DNA of 64,000 nt from Neurospora tetraspora (lineage: Eukaryota; Ascomycota; Sordariomycetes; Sordariales; Sordariaceae). The stretch spans positions 1,860,001 to 1,924,000 of the forward strand of contig NW_026944386.1 in the NCBI RefSeq assembly GCF_033439725.1, in the 5' to 3' direction. Under the pieces are notes generated by a model that saw only the letters and a program-made list of their open reading frames with translations, was not told where the DNA came from and searched no databases. The translations under genes were made by a program, and so were the position numbers. Shown here piece by piece: positions 21,581 to 33,322 of this stretch (its first letter is position 1; each line of letters begins with the position of its first letter).

Positions 21581-23894
21581 ATGTCTTCCAGGCCGCCGGA
21601 TCCGTACGCGAGGCGGCCTTCCACTTTAAACGACCGCCGACCATCGGCAGACCCCCATCAGCGTCGCGATAGCCAGCCCCGTAATGTTTACAGAGATGAA
21701 CGGTATTCCGACAGGCCTAGTTCCAGTCATGCAAATTCTCTGCCGAACAGGCCTCCAAACAGTTATCATGATAGTCATCACCGGGACCGAGATCGGGATC
21801 GGGATCAGCAGGAAAGAAGCCGAGATCGTGAACGGGACCGTGGCTTGCCTGATGCACCTGCAAGAGGCCTGACAGTAAACACACAAGCCGCATCGGCCGG
21901 TGACCGTGCTCGACCTGACCATGGACTGAACACGCGTAAGCTATCCACAGCCTCAATTAAAAGAAGAAAAAACGAATACTGATTTCGATTGCAGCGGCCA
22001 CTGCCTCATCGCCTACGGGCAACAGGAATGCCTCAGACGTAGAGATAGGAAGATGTCTCAAGGCACTGTGCGACTCTCTTATCAGTTTTACTACGCACAA
22101 ATATGACCTCACCCAGGCTGAAAAGGCCCTCGAAAGGCGGCAAGCCGAGTACAACAAATGCACGGCTAAGCTAGCAGACTTCCCTTCAGTACCAGAACTT
22201 CAAAAGAAGTTCTTGGATCGCGACGCCAAGCGACGTGCAGAATACCAGAATATGGTGCGCGTTGCTGAAGATGGTATCAAAAGGGCAAGAGAGGGTTTCC
22301 TCTCCTGCTTACTACAGCTGATGAAGTCTGGTCACTTGCCAGCTGCGTTATTACCTCCAGCGTCTACTAGCTCCAAGGAGTACGACGACAAGATCGCCGA
22401 ACTGGAGCAAGCTTTGTCAAGTCATAAGTCCACCGCACAAACCAAGATCGACGCACTGCAAGATCTATTCGACGGTCTCAAATCTAAACGGCTTCTGGAC
22501 CAACAAGACATGGAATCTCGATTTAAGGACCTCGATGATAAATTTGGCAAACAGCAACGAGAGTATGAAACCAGAATCGCGAAGCAACAAGAAGACTTCA
22601 CGAAGCAACTTCAAACAGAGCTAGCTAAGCAGCGTCAAGATTTTGAACAGAAGTTTGCAAAGCAAAGCAAAGAGTTCCCGAAACAGAGCACAAAACTGGA
22701 AGAACAGATCAGCAAGATGCAGTCAGACTTGAGAAAGTTTAAGGAAGCTCAAGAGCAAGAACTCAAGACACGGCTAGCCAAACAACAAAAGAAGTACGAG
22801 AAACAACTTGAACAGCAACTCGAGCAACAACGCGCCACGGCACAAGATGTTACAAAGCAAAACTCTGCTAGCGAGGTAGCGTCTCTACGACAGGAGCTTG
22901 CCGACCTACGCACCCATCTGGGAACTAGAGAACAAGAACTCAACCAGGTCCGAACTCAAGTTGCGGAATTTGAGCAAAAGATGGCAAAACAGGAGGAGAA
23001 ACTAGAGAACGTCGATTTCGTAGCGCTCGATGAAGCAGCCGAGATTGTGTCCTTCCAATTCCCGGCGCTCAAAGACCGCGTTACAGATCTGGAGACTAAG
23101 ACACCTCTGGACGTCTTGGGGCTTACCAAGCAAGTTGCAGACCTGGGGATGAAAGAGACGAATGTTTCCGGACTTGTCAAACAGGTTGCGGATCTGGAGA
23201 CGAAAGTGACACAAGTTTCGGCGGCCCAAAGGGACTCTAACAGGAAACTGGAGGAGTTCCAGACGAAGTTCACGCTCACGTTCGGGAAATTGGTTGATGA
23301 TGAGCGTACCAGAATAACCAAGCTCACAAATGAAGTAAACAACCTTAAGCTGAGGCCGACTCCTGGAACGACAACTCCTCAGCCTGGAGTCAGCACGGCA
23401 AATCTCGAACCTCTTCGTGCCGAGTTCAAACAAGCCAAGGCGGAGCAGCAAGCAACGCTTGAAGAGTTACAGCACAAGGCTTCGGCGCTGGACTTTGCGA
23501 TCAACAACCTCAACCAGCGCTTCAACAACATCACTTCCAAGCACGTAGCGGACATCTTGATCCAACAGCTGATTCCGGAGACGGAAAAGTGGAAGCTAGA
23601 TCTCGAGGAGTCAAATCAACGGGCAGAATCCCTTCTTAAGGAACTTGATATGCTCAAAGTTAGCGTCAGTATCTTGGAGGTCAAGACTGCAGGGCTCAGT
23701 GTCGAACCTGAGGCTCAGCCAGGAATGAAAAGGCGCCGAACTGATCAGGACGGTACGCATATTGAGCGTCCCGCTTCAAGTACCGGTGTAAGTTTGCAAT
23801 TATACGAATCTCAACGTCGTTTTATTTAGAGGCAATAGCGAAAGACTAACTCGGAAATAATTTTTAGCAGCCACTTGTTAATGCTACATCCTAG
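21581..23894 (+). CDS. Large coiled-coil protein, function unknown
   Basis: Three exons are read: 21581-21935, 21995-23787 and 23868-23894, giving 724 residues. The start ATG sits in TGTCACCATGTCTTCC. Residues 1-120 are disordered, Arg/Asp/His/Pro-rich (HHRDRDRDRDQQERSRDRE). Residues about 140-650 are long heptad coiled coil with many Gln/Lys/Glu (KLEEQISKMQSDLRKFKEAQ, KQLEQQLEQQRATAQDVTK) and two related blocks, GLTKQVADLGMKETNVS and GLVKQVADLETKVTQVS. KRRRTDQDG near the end is a plausible nuclear localisation signal. Intron 1 is 59 nt. Intron 2 has GTAAGT, branch site GACTAAC and TAGCAG acceptor. Without intron 2 the frame would end at 23829. No named family is recognised; a structural or nuclear role is only inference. 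Confidence 0.75.
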
Positions 23895-26800
23895 CAGAAC
23901 GGGCATGAACGTTGTTCGTTTGTAAGAAAGCTTGTACAGAAAAGGAAGTATAACTAAAAGCCAAAAGTAGACTTGTATAAGTCAAGAGACGCAGCCTTAT
24001 ACGTGGTTGCCATACCACTTGTGGCTAGGTGGAAGATCACTTTGGCAAACTGGCAGGCTTATAAGGCTGCTTCAAGCCGCTGGAAGACGAAAACAGAAAA
24101 GGCGCAGGCACGACAACACTCTCAAAGTGCAATGATACCTAAAGTATCTGCAACTTTGTAAGCAGGCGAGGATGCCAAGTGTTAAGAGACACTGGAATGC
24201 AAGTTACGTAAGCAAGAGTTATAGAGGGCTCAAGAGGTTACCTCTAACCATCTCTGGTATTGATATAAGAGGTGGTAGATGTTGGGCATTGATGCAGAGA
24301 TGTCTAGACATCTTGCGAAGAGGCAAGAAACATACGTTCAGTTACTGAGGATTATATATCTTATGCTTGGACCGATTTTCCACTCCCTTTCTAACAAGCT
24401 TCCATGTTAAATGGCTTGTGTCATGTCCTCCGAACATCTTTTCCAAAGTCAAGCTTCAAGCTGTGGTTCCAAAGTCTTGGCATGACAAACGGTGCAGTTG
24501 ACCCCCCCTTGTCGCGGATCTTCTCGAGCTGGGGGTGAGGATCTCCCGGGTCTCACACCTTCCCCCCCAAGTGCCGCGCCGGGTTGAGCCTGCAGTCACA
24601 GGGCTTGGTGGAGCTTTTGGAGCTTGTTCCATGTCCGCCGCTGTAGCCCTGTGCGGCGGCGTGCCTGAATGGCGCTGGCGGCGGCGCGGCGCTACCTAAG
24701 TACTCAGGTCCCGACATGGTCATCATCGCGGATGGATCTTGAGGTGTTTGACTTTGAGACTAGTACTGGGTAGAAGAGAGAGAAAAACAAGAGAGAGGTG
24801 GAAAAATAGTAAAATCATAAACATATTGTGTTCAAGAGTCATGTTCGTATTACCTACCACCCACAGGGCGTGCGTTGAAACGTGCCCTGGAATCAGAAGC
24901 TGTCCATGCAGCCAAGTAGAAGCTGTTCACTTGCGCTAACCAAAAACGTTCCCGTCGTAAACCAAGTTTCATACTTCTGCTACCTGTCCGTGTTACCGCT
25001 AATTCTCATTCAACTGGGTTTTATCTACCCGCAGAAACTAGGCCTACTCTAGTCTAGGACGCTTGCGCTGTTGTGTCATCCGCTCTAGCCGCTGCGAGTC
25101 ACTTGCATGCCAGCTTGCCATTCAAGCTTTGAGTGGTCCGCTAAGTCTGTCGGCGACGATGGCGCCCCAGTTCTGAGGTGACTCCTAGATATGCTAGACT
25201 GTAAGAGGGAAGGATAAAACCCAGTTGAATGAGAAAAAGTGGTAGTGCTCTAAACTAAACATGCGGATTTCCAAAGACCACACGCAAGCTCCTTCTCTGT
25301 CCAGCGATGCTTAGGGCAGCAAACCTGTGAAGCAGGAGCGGAGTAGCTGTAGGTAGTAAATGATACATTGTTCAAGATATTTCTCCCTTCTCCAACGTCG
25401 AACCTTTTCTCAAATCTCCAGATCTCTTTTTCTTTTTTCAGGGACCGGGAAGCACAACACTCCTGTCGTTTCCTTTCCTTGGCTCTGTGGCCTGTGTCTC
25501 AGTGACGAAACACAAACCGGTGAGTTCCAACGAAGCTTGCATTTTGTCTTTTCTGTACACAAAGCCGCCGCTTAGTAGCTATGGTGTCCGGTGGTCCACT
25601 CGTCAAGCGCGATGCCGCACAGTGGCCGCTCTACCGCTCTCCGCAAGAATCTCTCCGCCCGGATACGACCCGACCGCTAACCACCCACGCTTTCCCACTA
25701 TCAGTCCCAGGGCACTCCTCACCTGCCAATCTCCAACAACCCGCACCCAACAAGGGTAAGAGGTGGAAGTGGAAGCCAGAGACCACCAGGACGACAAGAC
25801 CTCCACGACGGCACATCTCTACACCTGCAACCACCACACGGCACTCAACCTCAAGTGATAGCCGTCCACGGGACATACGGCACTGGACACAAGCAAGACA
25901 TCCGGAATCTATCCTGGTAGAGTAGAGGTACGTACCCGACGACAGCACCTCAAGTGACGGGCCCTTACGAAGGCAGTACCGGCCACGGCTAGCACGCCCG
26001 ACCACCATTACCTAACACCACACACCCTTCACCCGTCACGCCTTGACCCTGCTGCCCTTCCACTTGTCCCCGTTTCCACCTTTCTGCTCTCCACTTCGAT
26101 TCAGGTTCCATTCCATTGCTCGCGCCCCCAGCAATCCCACCTCGGCTTCCCTGCGCAACACCATCCGAACTCCGGCCTTCTTTCGCGATACCTACATAGC
26201 TTGGCTGCCAGCTAAACCGCCTACAGTACCTCTACGTACATCATTGCTGTCGGATACACCACCGCTGTGCGCGCACTCCCATAACCATCCGCTATCGAAA
26301 ACGCGTTCTATCTCGAGCACCTTCGGGCACGCCCCCCGCCCGCCCCCTTTGAACCTGCTCGGGCACGCTCACCGATTGTCGTCGCATGCGCTGCCATCAT
26401 TTACGGTTGCCCGACCGAGACATGCGCCCTTGTCTGCTATCCCAAATCAAGGTTGTCGATAGGAGGCTAGGATAGAGACAAATCACGTCCCCTTTGACGG
26501 GCGGGCAAATGAGGAGGAAACAGGCTGGTGTTGGCGATCCACACACGACAACACGGCGATAGCGACTGAACCGCCGCTTGATATCTTGGCTGTTGCTACG
26601 CGTCTCTCACAGAGCACATGATTACTGGTTAGGTATGCCATTTCCCTGACTTCTGTCTCTGGTGACGAATTGTGGTCGTTTGCTGCGTCTTGCGTCTGCT
26701 TTGTTTTTGTGTGTTCCAATTGCCCCGCAAACCCAAAAGTTGGGATCAGGACCCCAAGGGACCTCGCAAAGCTGCGATGCCACTTGTCGCGTTAGCCATA

Positions 26801-27090
26801 TCTCCATGTCTTTTGCATGAGGAATGACGCATGCTAATCGTGCGAATTGCCAGACCTATTGAGAACCAGAAATCCGGCTATTGAAAAGGTCGACGACCCG
26901 CCTTCCATCCCATCTTCGTCGCATGTTTGCATTGAATAGCTATTCATACCACCCCACGCATACCGCACAATAGAAACCCTCTGTGGTTGAAGACCGAACC
27001 TTGCCTACGCTTTACTCTACTTTGGCTCAGTCTACAACTCCTTTACCGCGACAACGAACGTCAGCTACGAAACCCAACACGCAATATTGA
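23895..27090. other. 3.2-kb non-coding stretch
   Basis: No gene is supported. The part 24490-24720 is GC-rich. Between 25580 and 26460 the sequence is C/T/A-rich with long but low-complexity open frames (Pro/Thr/Ser), which read as leader or promoter DNA rather than protein. The right end is presumably the promoter and long leader of the next gene. Confidence 0.5.
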
Positions 27091-29958
27091 TTGCCACGCC
27101 TAATCTTCGAACCCTACACAAAGAGACGAGTAACACGACATACCCCGACTTGCCCTTCCACGGAGTCCAATGTGCCAACGATGAAAAGAACGATGGAAGG
27201 AGCGGAAAAGAATGCAGACAAATTGGCTCAGCGTATATTACCACAACGTCCGCACCACCTTACATTGTCCCTAACGGACAAGTACCCCGAGCCTGCTGGG
27301 TTCTGGTACACCGGAAAGAGTCACCGATTACAGTACACCACCTTCCTCTCAGATTGCGATCGAGGCATCCTCATCACGCGGCCCTCGTATGACATTTGCG
27401 AGGAGCCCGCGAGCGCCCCCAGCGCTATGCCTCCAAAACCGGCTCTCCCTAACGGGGAAGCCAAGAAGAAACTTTCGTTCAAGGATTACCAGAATCGGAG
27501 GAAACAGTCACCACAGGACCCTTCTGCCACACCAAAGGGGGATGCCAAGCTTGAGGCCAAGGGTGACACCAAAGTCAATGGCACAGTGGAACGAAGTGCA
27601 CCGGTAAAGGAGAACGTCAAGCCTGACGACGCCAAGGCAAAGACGAAGCCTGCTAGGACAGAGGGAGGAGAGTCAGAAAAGCCCCGTATCACGGTCAATG
27701 GAGACAGCATGCGAAGCTCCCACACACAGTCTCAGGTCGAGGTCGATAGTCGGAAACGGGCTGCAGATACCGAACGCGACCAACCCAAGCGTCCCAGGCC
27801 GGATACTAACCACGAGACACCACGCCTTCCCCCGAAACCGGAGGCACCACGAAATCGCCTGGGCGACAGAACCGACAAGGATACCAGAAAGGAGTCTCTG
27901 CACCCGACGACCAATGGACAGGCCCGCTCTGCCGCAGACAGGGAGCGTGATGTCAGCGCTTCTCCCAAGTCCACGATCCTAGTGAACGGGTCGAAGCCAT
28001 ATAAGGAGAGTACCCCAGTCTCACCGCGGAGGAAGCGAGATACAGCGTCAAAAGCACCTGTGCCTGCATTACTGTCGCCTTTACACCCTTCCCTACTCGC
28101 AGGCGAGTCGGATAAGCCCAAATCAAAGAAGCCGGCAGAAAAGGCCCCACCGAAGCCTCTGAAGATTGACAGTTCGAAGAAGAAGTTTGAAATCCCGGCG
28201 CTCTTGTCTCCTACCCTGCCTGCGATTGTTGAGGAGGAGCTGGCACGCAAGTTCAAAATCACACCGTCCAAGACTGAGCTTAGGGACATCAAGACCCAGC
28301 TACCAGATTCACCTAGCATTGCGAGGAAGACCAAGGTGAAGGCTGAGCCTATCGAGGAGGAAGACGAAGAAGAGGAGGAACAAGAACCTTCCTTGCTTGT
28401 CACGTTGAAGCTTAAGAAAGCGAATGCCAAGAGGGCAAAGGATCTCCTTAGCCTGCCGTCTAAAGCTGTTAAGGATGCAATGAGGAAGGAGCGCACGGCT
28501 GCAAGAGCAGAGGCTACCCCTCCGCCTGCTAGAAAACGACCACGGGCCCCGGACGATACACCCTCAGAATCTGTCGCGGCAAAGCGACCCAAGTCATCAA
28601 TCGGCGACACAGTTATTGCCAGACCAACAGGCATGACAACACCACTCAAACCCAGCGCACCTGCCATGTCCCGTGTCCCGTCAACTCAATCTCAGAACGC
28701 AACACCAGGGCCGCCCCCGACGAGACACATCACTCCAGGCATGGGCGAGCGCTCGTCTGTACCACCACTCCCTCCCCCATCAGCCGAGGCCGCGCCGTTC
28801 CGCGAGCGAGACATCGAGTATCGCGCATACGGTGGCAAACTGAAGCACCAGCGTGACGCAGTCGACGCACAGCTTCGCGATCCAGCCAAGCTCAAGACCC
28901 TTTCGTCGGCCGCCGTGACTCTGGAGAACAAGCGCGCCATGGTTCTTCACATCGAAATGGTGCTCGCTTACATGATCGCGTTTTATAATTTCAACCACTC
29001 CCGGATGATGGACCGCCGACCGCCCGATTTCGCGACGTGGGAGTCTCTGGTCCCGCACTTCAGCGAGCTGAAGAAGCGCGTCTACAGCGTCCGACCGTTC
29101 CGGATCCTCACGACACAGCTGTTCGCCGTCATGCTCGAGCACATCACCGCAACCTTCAGCCAGGCCGACCAGGCGACGGCCCCGGCCCTGCTTGCGAGGT
29201 GGCAAAAGATGGAGCGTCTGAGACCCGAGGTGTGGCATGAGCTCTACGGACTGTCCGATTTCGTGGACGACAAGCGGGTCAAGATGACGGTTGGGCCGTG
29301 GACAAAGATCGAGGAGGCGGTGCTGAGCGCGATGGGCGTCATGGAGAGGTGGGCGGAGATTGAGGAGGTTAAGTGGACGCCTACGATCATGAAGTCTGAG
29401 ATGGCGGCTGAGGCGAAGAAGGAGAAGGAGCAGGAGAAGGAAAAGGAGAAGGATCACCAGCCGCAGCGTGATAGGGAGCGTGAGCGTGAGCGCGAACGGG
29501 ACCGGGACCGGGATAGAGACCGAGATCGGGATAGGGAACCGCCACACCACCGAGAGCAGCAGCGTGATCGCGAGAAGGAGCGAGACAGGGACGCTAGGGT
29601 GAGGGACATGAGCAGGGACCGAGTCCGCGACCGCGAGCGAGGAGGCGAACGAGGCGGAGAACGGGACCGACCACCGCCAAGGGGGGAGCGCGATCCCAGA
29701 GACACCATCCGAGGTGGAGGAGGACATCCAGTCAAGGACATGCGCGACCGCGACCGCGATAGGCTGTACAACAACGACGGTAGATCCTCCACCAGGGGCC
29801 GAGACCGAGACAGAGAGAGGTCCAGGACAAGGGATAGGGATATTGGTATTGGTGGTCGCGATCCTCCGCCGATGCGCTCGGTGGATTTGAGACTACCGCT
29901 ACCGCCGCCACCGCCTCATCACCATGGCTTGCCGCCGAGGACGAATGGGTACAGGTAG
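27091..29958 (+). CDS. Disordered RD/RE-rich nuclear-type protein, possibly AF4-like
   Basis: One open frame encodes up to 955 residues. The start is uncertain: ATG 27091, 27181 and 27427 are in frame, and the 27427 start (MPPKPALPNGEAKKK) places KKLSFKDYQNRRK, a motif I associate with fungal N-termini, near the beginning. The middle is Lys/Pro/Ser-rich and disordered, with two short repeats, VPALLSPLHPSL and IPALLSPTLPAIVEEEL. Residues about 568-770 look helical and folded (YRAYGGKLKHQRDAVDAQLR, NKRAMVLHIEMVLAYMIAFY, FRILTTQLFAVMLEHITATF). This pattern recalls the C-terminal homology domain of AF4/FMR2 proteins. Residues about 790-945 are Arg/Asp/Glu dipeptide repeats typical of splicing or elongation factors. 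A role in transcription elongation is a hypothesis only. Confidence 0.7.
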   Translation: MPRLIFEPYTKRRVTRHTPTCPSTESNVPTMKRTMEGAEKNADKLAQRILPQRPHHLTLSLTDKYPEPAGFWYTGKSHRLQYTTFLSDCDRGILITRPSYDICEEPASAPSAMPPKPALPNGEAKKKLSFKDYQNRRKQSPQDPSATPKGDAKLEAKGDTKVNGTVERSAPVKENVKPDDAKAKTKPARTEGGESEKPRITVNGDSMRSSHTQSQVEVDSRKRAADTERDQPKRPRPDTNHETPRLPPKPEAPRNRLGDRTDKDTRKESLHPTTNGQARSAADRERDVSASPKSTILVNGSKPYKESTPVSPRRKRDTASKAPVPALLSPLHPSLLAGESDKPKSKKPAEKAPPKPLKIDSSKKKFEIPALLSPTLPAIVEEELARKFKITPSKTELRDIKTQLPDSPSIARKTKVKAEPIEEEDEEEEEQEPSLLVTLKLKKANAKRAKDLLSLPSKAVKDAMRKERTAARAEATPPPARKRPRAPDDTPSESVAAKRPKSSIGDTVIARPTGMTTPLKPSAPAMSRVPSTQSQNATPGPPPTRHITPGMGERSSVPPLPPPSAEAAPFRERDIEYRAYGGKLKHQRDAVDAQLRDPAKLKTLSSAAVTLENKRAMVLHIEMVLAYMIAFYNFNHSRMMDRRPPDFATWESLVPHFSELKKRVYSVRPFRILTTQLFAVMLEHITATFSQADQATAPALLARWQKMERLRPEVWHELYGLSDFVDDKRVKMTVGPWTKIEEAVLSAMGVMERWAEIEEVKWTPTIMKSEMAAEAKKEKEQEKEKEKDHQPQRDRERERERERDRDRDRDRDRDREPPHHREQQRDREKERDRDARVRDMSRDRVRDRERGGERGGERDRPPPRGERDPRDTIRGGGGHPVKDMRDRDRDRLYNNDGRSSTRGRDRDRERSRTRDRDIGIGGRDPPPMRSVDLRLPLPPPPPHHHGLPPRTNGYR

Positions 29959-31924
29959 AGCCTGGAATTGGTGTGGAAGCCCGTAGTAGGGTGGGGGAGT
30001 GAATATGAGGAAGAAGTTAAAGAAGAGTCAGAGGAAGAGGTTAAAGAGGTAAAAGAGGAAGAAGAGGGTTGGTGAGGAGGAGGAGGAGCGGCATGGACGG
30101 GCATGGACGGATATGGGAAAGGAATGCATGAGAGCCTTCGTTGGATGAATATGTATTATGAGACAGAAACTGGTTGATTCCAAGTTTATCCAAGAGCAGC
30201 AGCTGAGAAAGCAGAAGCGAGAAGCGAGAAGCAAGAAGCGAAAAGTACAGTACAGTACAGGTCCAACAGTCCATGGTACAATAACATAGTAGTACAACCA
30301 TAAGGAAAGAAGGCATGTATGTGTGTACGTACAGCGAAGAGGAGGTGGAAAAGTCTCTCGGGAGAGGAAATTGTTTATTATAGCAAATACTTATGTGCTC
30401 TATCTACTTTGGGTCCCATTGTGTGTGTGCTTTTCGTTCTTGTCTCGTCCAGAGGCAGAGAGAGAGAGAGTGTGTGGACGGAACCAGACAAACATGGAGA
30501 TACCATGGAATATGGGATGATTAGTAGCATCACGAATATTTTATCGCCGGTCGAATGACATGACAGTTAGTAAGGAGCAGTGATGACAAGGTAATGTACC
30601 TACATTGTTGGCAAAAGTGAAGGGACACGAACGTACCTAACCATACAATCTAATACTGGTTTGTTTGTTAGCTTGGTACTCTTGGTATATTGGACGAGAT
30701 TTATCCAGAATTGTCCTAAACCGGACAAAGATAAAATGAATGGCTAGATACGGATCGGAAAGGCATTAACAAGATTCAATATGGCGTATCAAATTTTCAA
30801 TAGCATATGCAAGGTAAGATCACGCTTTGGTTATGGAACGAAACGGATCAATTAGATATATAAACGCCTGGGAAAGTTGACCAGAGGTCTCGAGCTAACA
30901 AACAAACCAGTATTGGACTGTATAACCTCTGGCTACTTGGAGTTGTTGGAAACAATCCTGAGCTAAATTCATAAAATCACATCATGTCAAGGCGATCAAA
31001 TTTATTTCTGGCATCCCTACGTACTGCTCAAACACAAGTGCAAACAAAGTTTTTTTTAACCATCTTTATATGCTATCCACGATCAATACCATGGACTTTT
31101 TCTCTTTCCCTATCCTAACACCTTCTTTCTCCAATTTTAATCCACTTGTTGGAGATCTATAGCCACAGAGAGCTCCCAGCTGAGGTATCATATGCTCTCC
31201 TTCCTACTCCTTGATACTCGTTGACCCATCCATGAATCCCTATTATGTACAAGATGAAATGAACTCGTTTCAACCGCCATCCATCACTTTCCTTTCGTCC
31301 TCCTTCCCTCCTTCTTCCTTTCTCCGTTTCATCGGAGTATCAGAGTCGGAAGCAGAGAACGAAGAAAAAGAAGAAGAAGGCGTTCATTAGTGATTATGTC
31401 CTTTCGGATCACAAATCGTCTTTTTTTCTCTCTCTCTTCCATATCCTCATAAAATGATTGTATGCCCTCCTTATTCATGGTATCATAAACAGAAAAATCT
31501 CCATCAAAAAACATCGAGCCATTAAAACGTAGCTTGCCGAGAAAAAAACGACAAGCTAGTGAAAGGGAAAAAGAAAATTCCTCGTTTCCGGGCATCGTGG
31601 CTCAAAAGAAGAAGACATCTTCATCCTCCATCCAGTCAAATCGTAATCACAGCCTTATCCATATCCGGAAAAAAAAGGCAGAGAGACTGCCACCTAGCGC
31701 GTAAAGAGTGCTACCGGGGGCGGGCCTCAGAATAAAGAAGAGAGATGACGCCGTGGGAAAACGAGGTCAAGATGAACCCCATTCAAGCTAGGCGATGCAT
31801 GATAATGATGCCCTGCTATCCTGGAAATGCAATTCCAAATGCATGACGAAGATAAAACAATTAGTTTGGTGTTGATGCCAAACCCGGCTCTCCGGTTCAA
31901 ACATCAGCCCAGGTAATCATTCTC
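29959..31924. other. 2-kb 3' intergenic stretch with purine-rich segment
   Basis: No gene is supported. 30000-30095 is strongly purine-rich on the plus strand (GAGGAAGAAG-type). The rest is ordinary intergenic DNA. The right end is the 3' flank of the minus-strand glucanosyltransferase gene. Confidence 0.5.
30211..30261 (+). repeat. Short tandem repeats GAAGCGA and GTACA
   Basis: About five 7-8 nt units of GAAGCRA type are followed by three units of GTACA (AGTACAGTACAGTACAGG). This is simple slippage DNA. Confidence 0.6.
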
Positions 31925-33322
31925 TCATAGCCAAAAGGTGAAGAAGAGCATGACTCCGACCAGACCAGCGCTCATACCCGTCAGCTCCTTGTTCATGGGA
32001 GCAGGGTTCTTGGTCGAGGTAGGCGAGGCACTTCCAGCAGGCTGGGAAACCTGGGCCTCCTCGGTGACGGTAGGCTTGGGCGCATAGGTGGTCAAGGTCT
32101 CGCCGAGAGTGGGCAGCGCAACGTTGCCGTTGATCAACCAGCCCTGCACGCCGGACGTGGGGCAGGCTCTGGTAGAGACGTGCTTGGGATCATAGTCGGA
32201 CCTCTTGATGCCGGTGGGGGTGATGGTAGCCCACTGGCTCTGGAGGTTGGTAAAGTCGGGAAGGACGGGAGTGGGAGTGCCGGCACGCGTGAAGCCGCCC
32301 TCGATGTTGGGGCCAGTGGCGGTCGGCTCCAGCTTGGGACCGTACGAGATCAAGCCGTAGTGGTTCTCCTCCTCGATCCACTCGTAGATGAGCGCACCGC
32401 TCCAGTCGTTGACCATCTCGGGACCAAAGATGGCGTTTTGATCGCCGAAAAGACGGGGCCCTGGCACGTTGCAGCCGGTCTCCGAGAAGAAGATGGGAAC
32501 GGGGAAGTCCTTGGCCATGCTCTGCAAGTTGGCATATCCGGACTCGGCATACTTGGTGGGGTCGCACCATTCGTACGAGTTGAGGGCGAAGAAGTCGACG
32601 TTCTCGGAGGAGTTGCCGCCGCAGGTAAGATAGTCCTGCAGCATGGGGCGAAGTTCTGCAATGTCGGCGGCCGAGTAACCGATGGGGACCTTGCGATAGT
32701 TCTTCTTGTCGCGGTATGCCTTCATGTCACGAGTAGCAGCCTTGATGTAGGGAGCCGCCTGAGACTGGTCGGCCTGGATGATGATCTCGTTGCCAATGAA
32801 GAAGCCCAGAACGTTGTCATACTTGATAAAGGCATCCATGACCTCAGCGTACCTATCATGCTGGGTCTGGTTCCACCAAGGATCGTTCTGTAGGTGTTAT
32901 TAGCATCACGGGCTTCTTTTCGAGAATCAGACAGAGACGTACGGGCAAGATGTAGGTGTCAAAGGTATCCAAATCGATCAAGGGGTAGATGCCGGCCTTG
33001 TCGAACACCTCCATGCAGCCGTCGTGGTTTGCCGAGGGATCAACATGGTAGATACGGATCGAGTTTGCGCCAAGCTTCTCCATGAGGGCAGCATCGCGCT
33101 TGCACTGCTCGGTGTCGATTAAGGGATCGGCAGGGGTTAGTTGGTAGGCAACTCCTAGGCCATTGTTAGCTGGGGTTCACAAGTATGGGAACAATAAATA
33201 TTACCCTTGAGGAAGAACTGGTCGCCTTTGCTGGTGAAGAACTTGTTTCCCACAGCTTCAATGGTGGGGAGGGCATGCGTGAGGCCGGCGCCGACCACGG
33301 CGGATAGGAATGATGGCTTCAT
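31925..33322 (-). CDS. GPI-anchored beta-1,3-glucanosyltransferase (GH72, Gel/Gas type)
   Basis: There are three exons, 33322-33205, 33154-32943 and 32887-31925, giving 430 residues. MKPSFLSAVVGAGLTHA is a signal peptide. The GH72 domain begins GNKFFTSKGDQFFLKGVAYQ, then CKRDAALMEKLGANSIRIYH. The acid/base Glu lies in VLGFFIGNEI and the nucleophile Glu in PIFFSETGCN. Cysteines of the family are present. The protein lacks the C-terminal Cys-rich X8/CBM43 module, so it belongs to the shorter Gel1/Gas1-short class. The Ser/Thr/Pro linker and the C-terminal hydrophobic tail (GMSAGLVGVMLFFTFWL) fit a GPI signal. The enzyme cuts and rejoins beta-1,3-glucan at the outer plasma membrane, remodelling the cell wall. 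Introns are 50 and 55 nt. Confidence 0.95.

Noticed and set aside
25581-26462. Pro/Thr/Ser-rich plus-strand frames before the RD-rich gene
   Set aside because: Low-complexity C/A/T-rich DNA without a domain; more likely leader or promoter.
27732-29727. Minus-strand frames of about 311-315 residues opposite the RD-rich gene
   Set aside because: Antisense shadows of GC-rich codons in the plus-strand gene.
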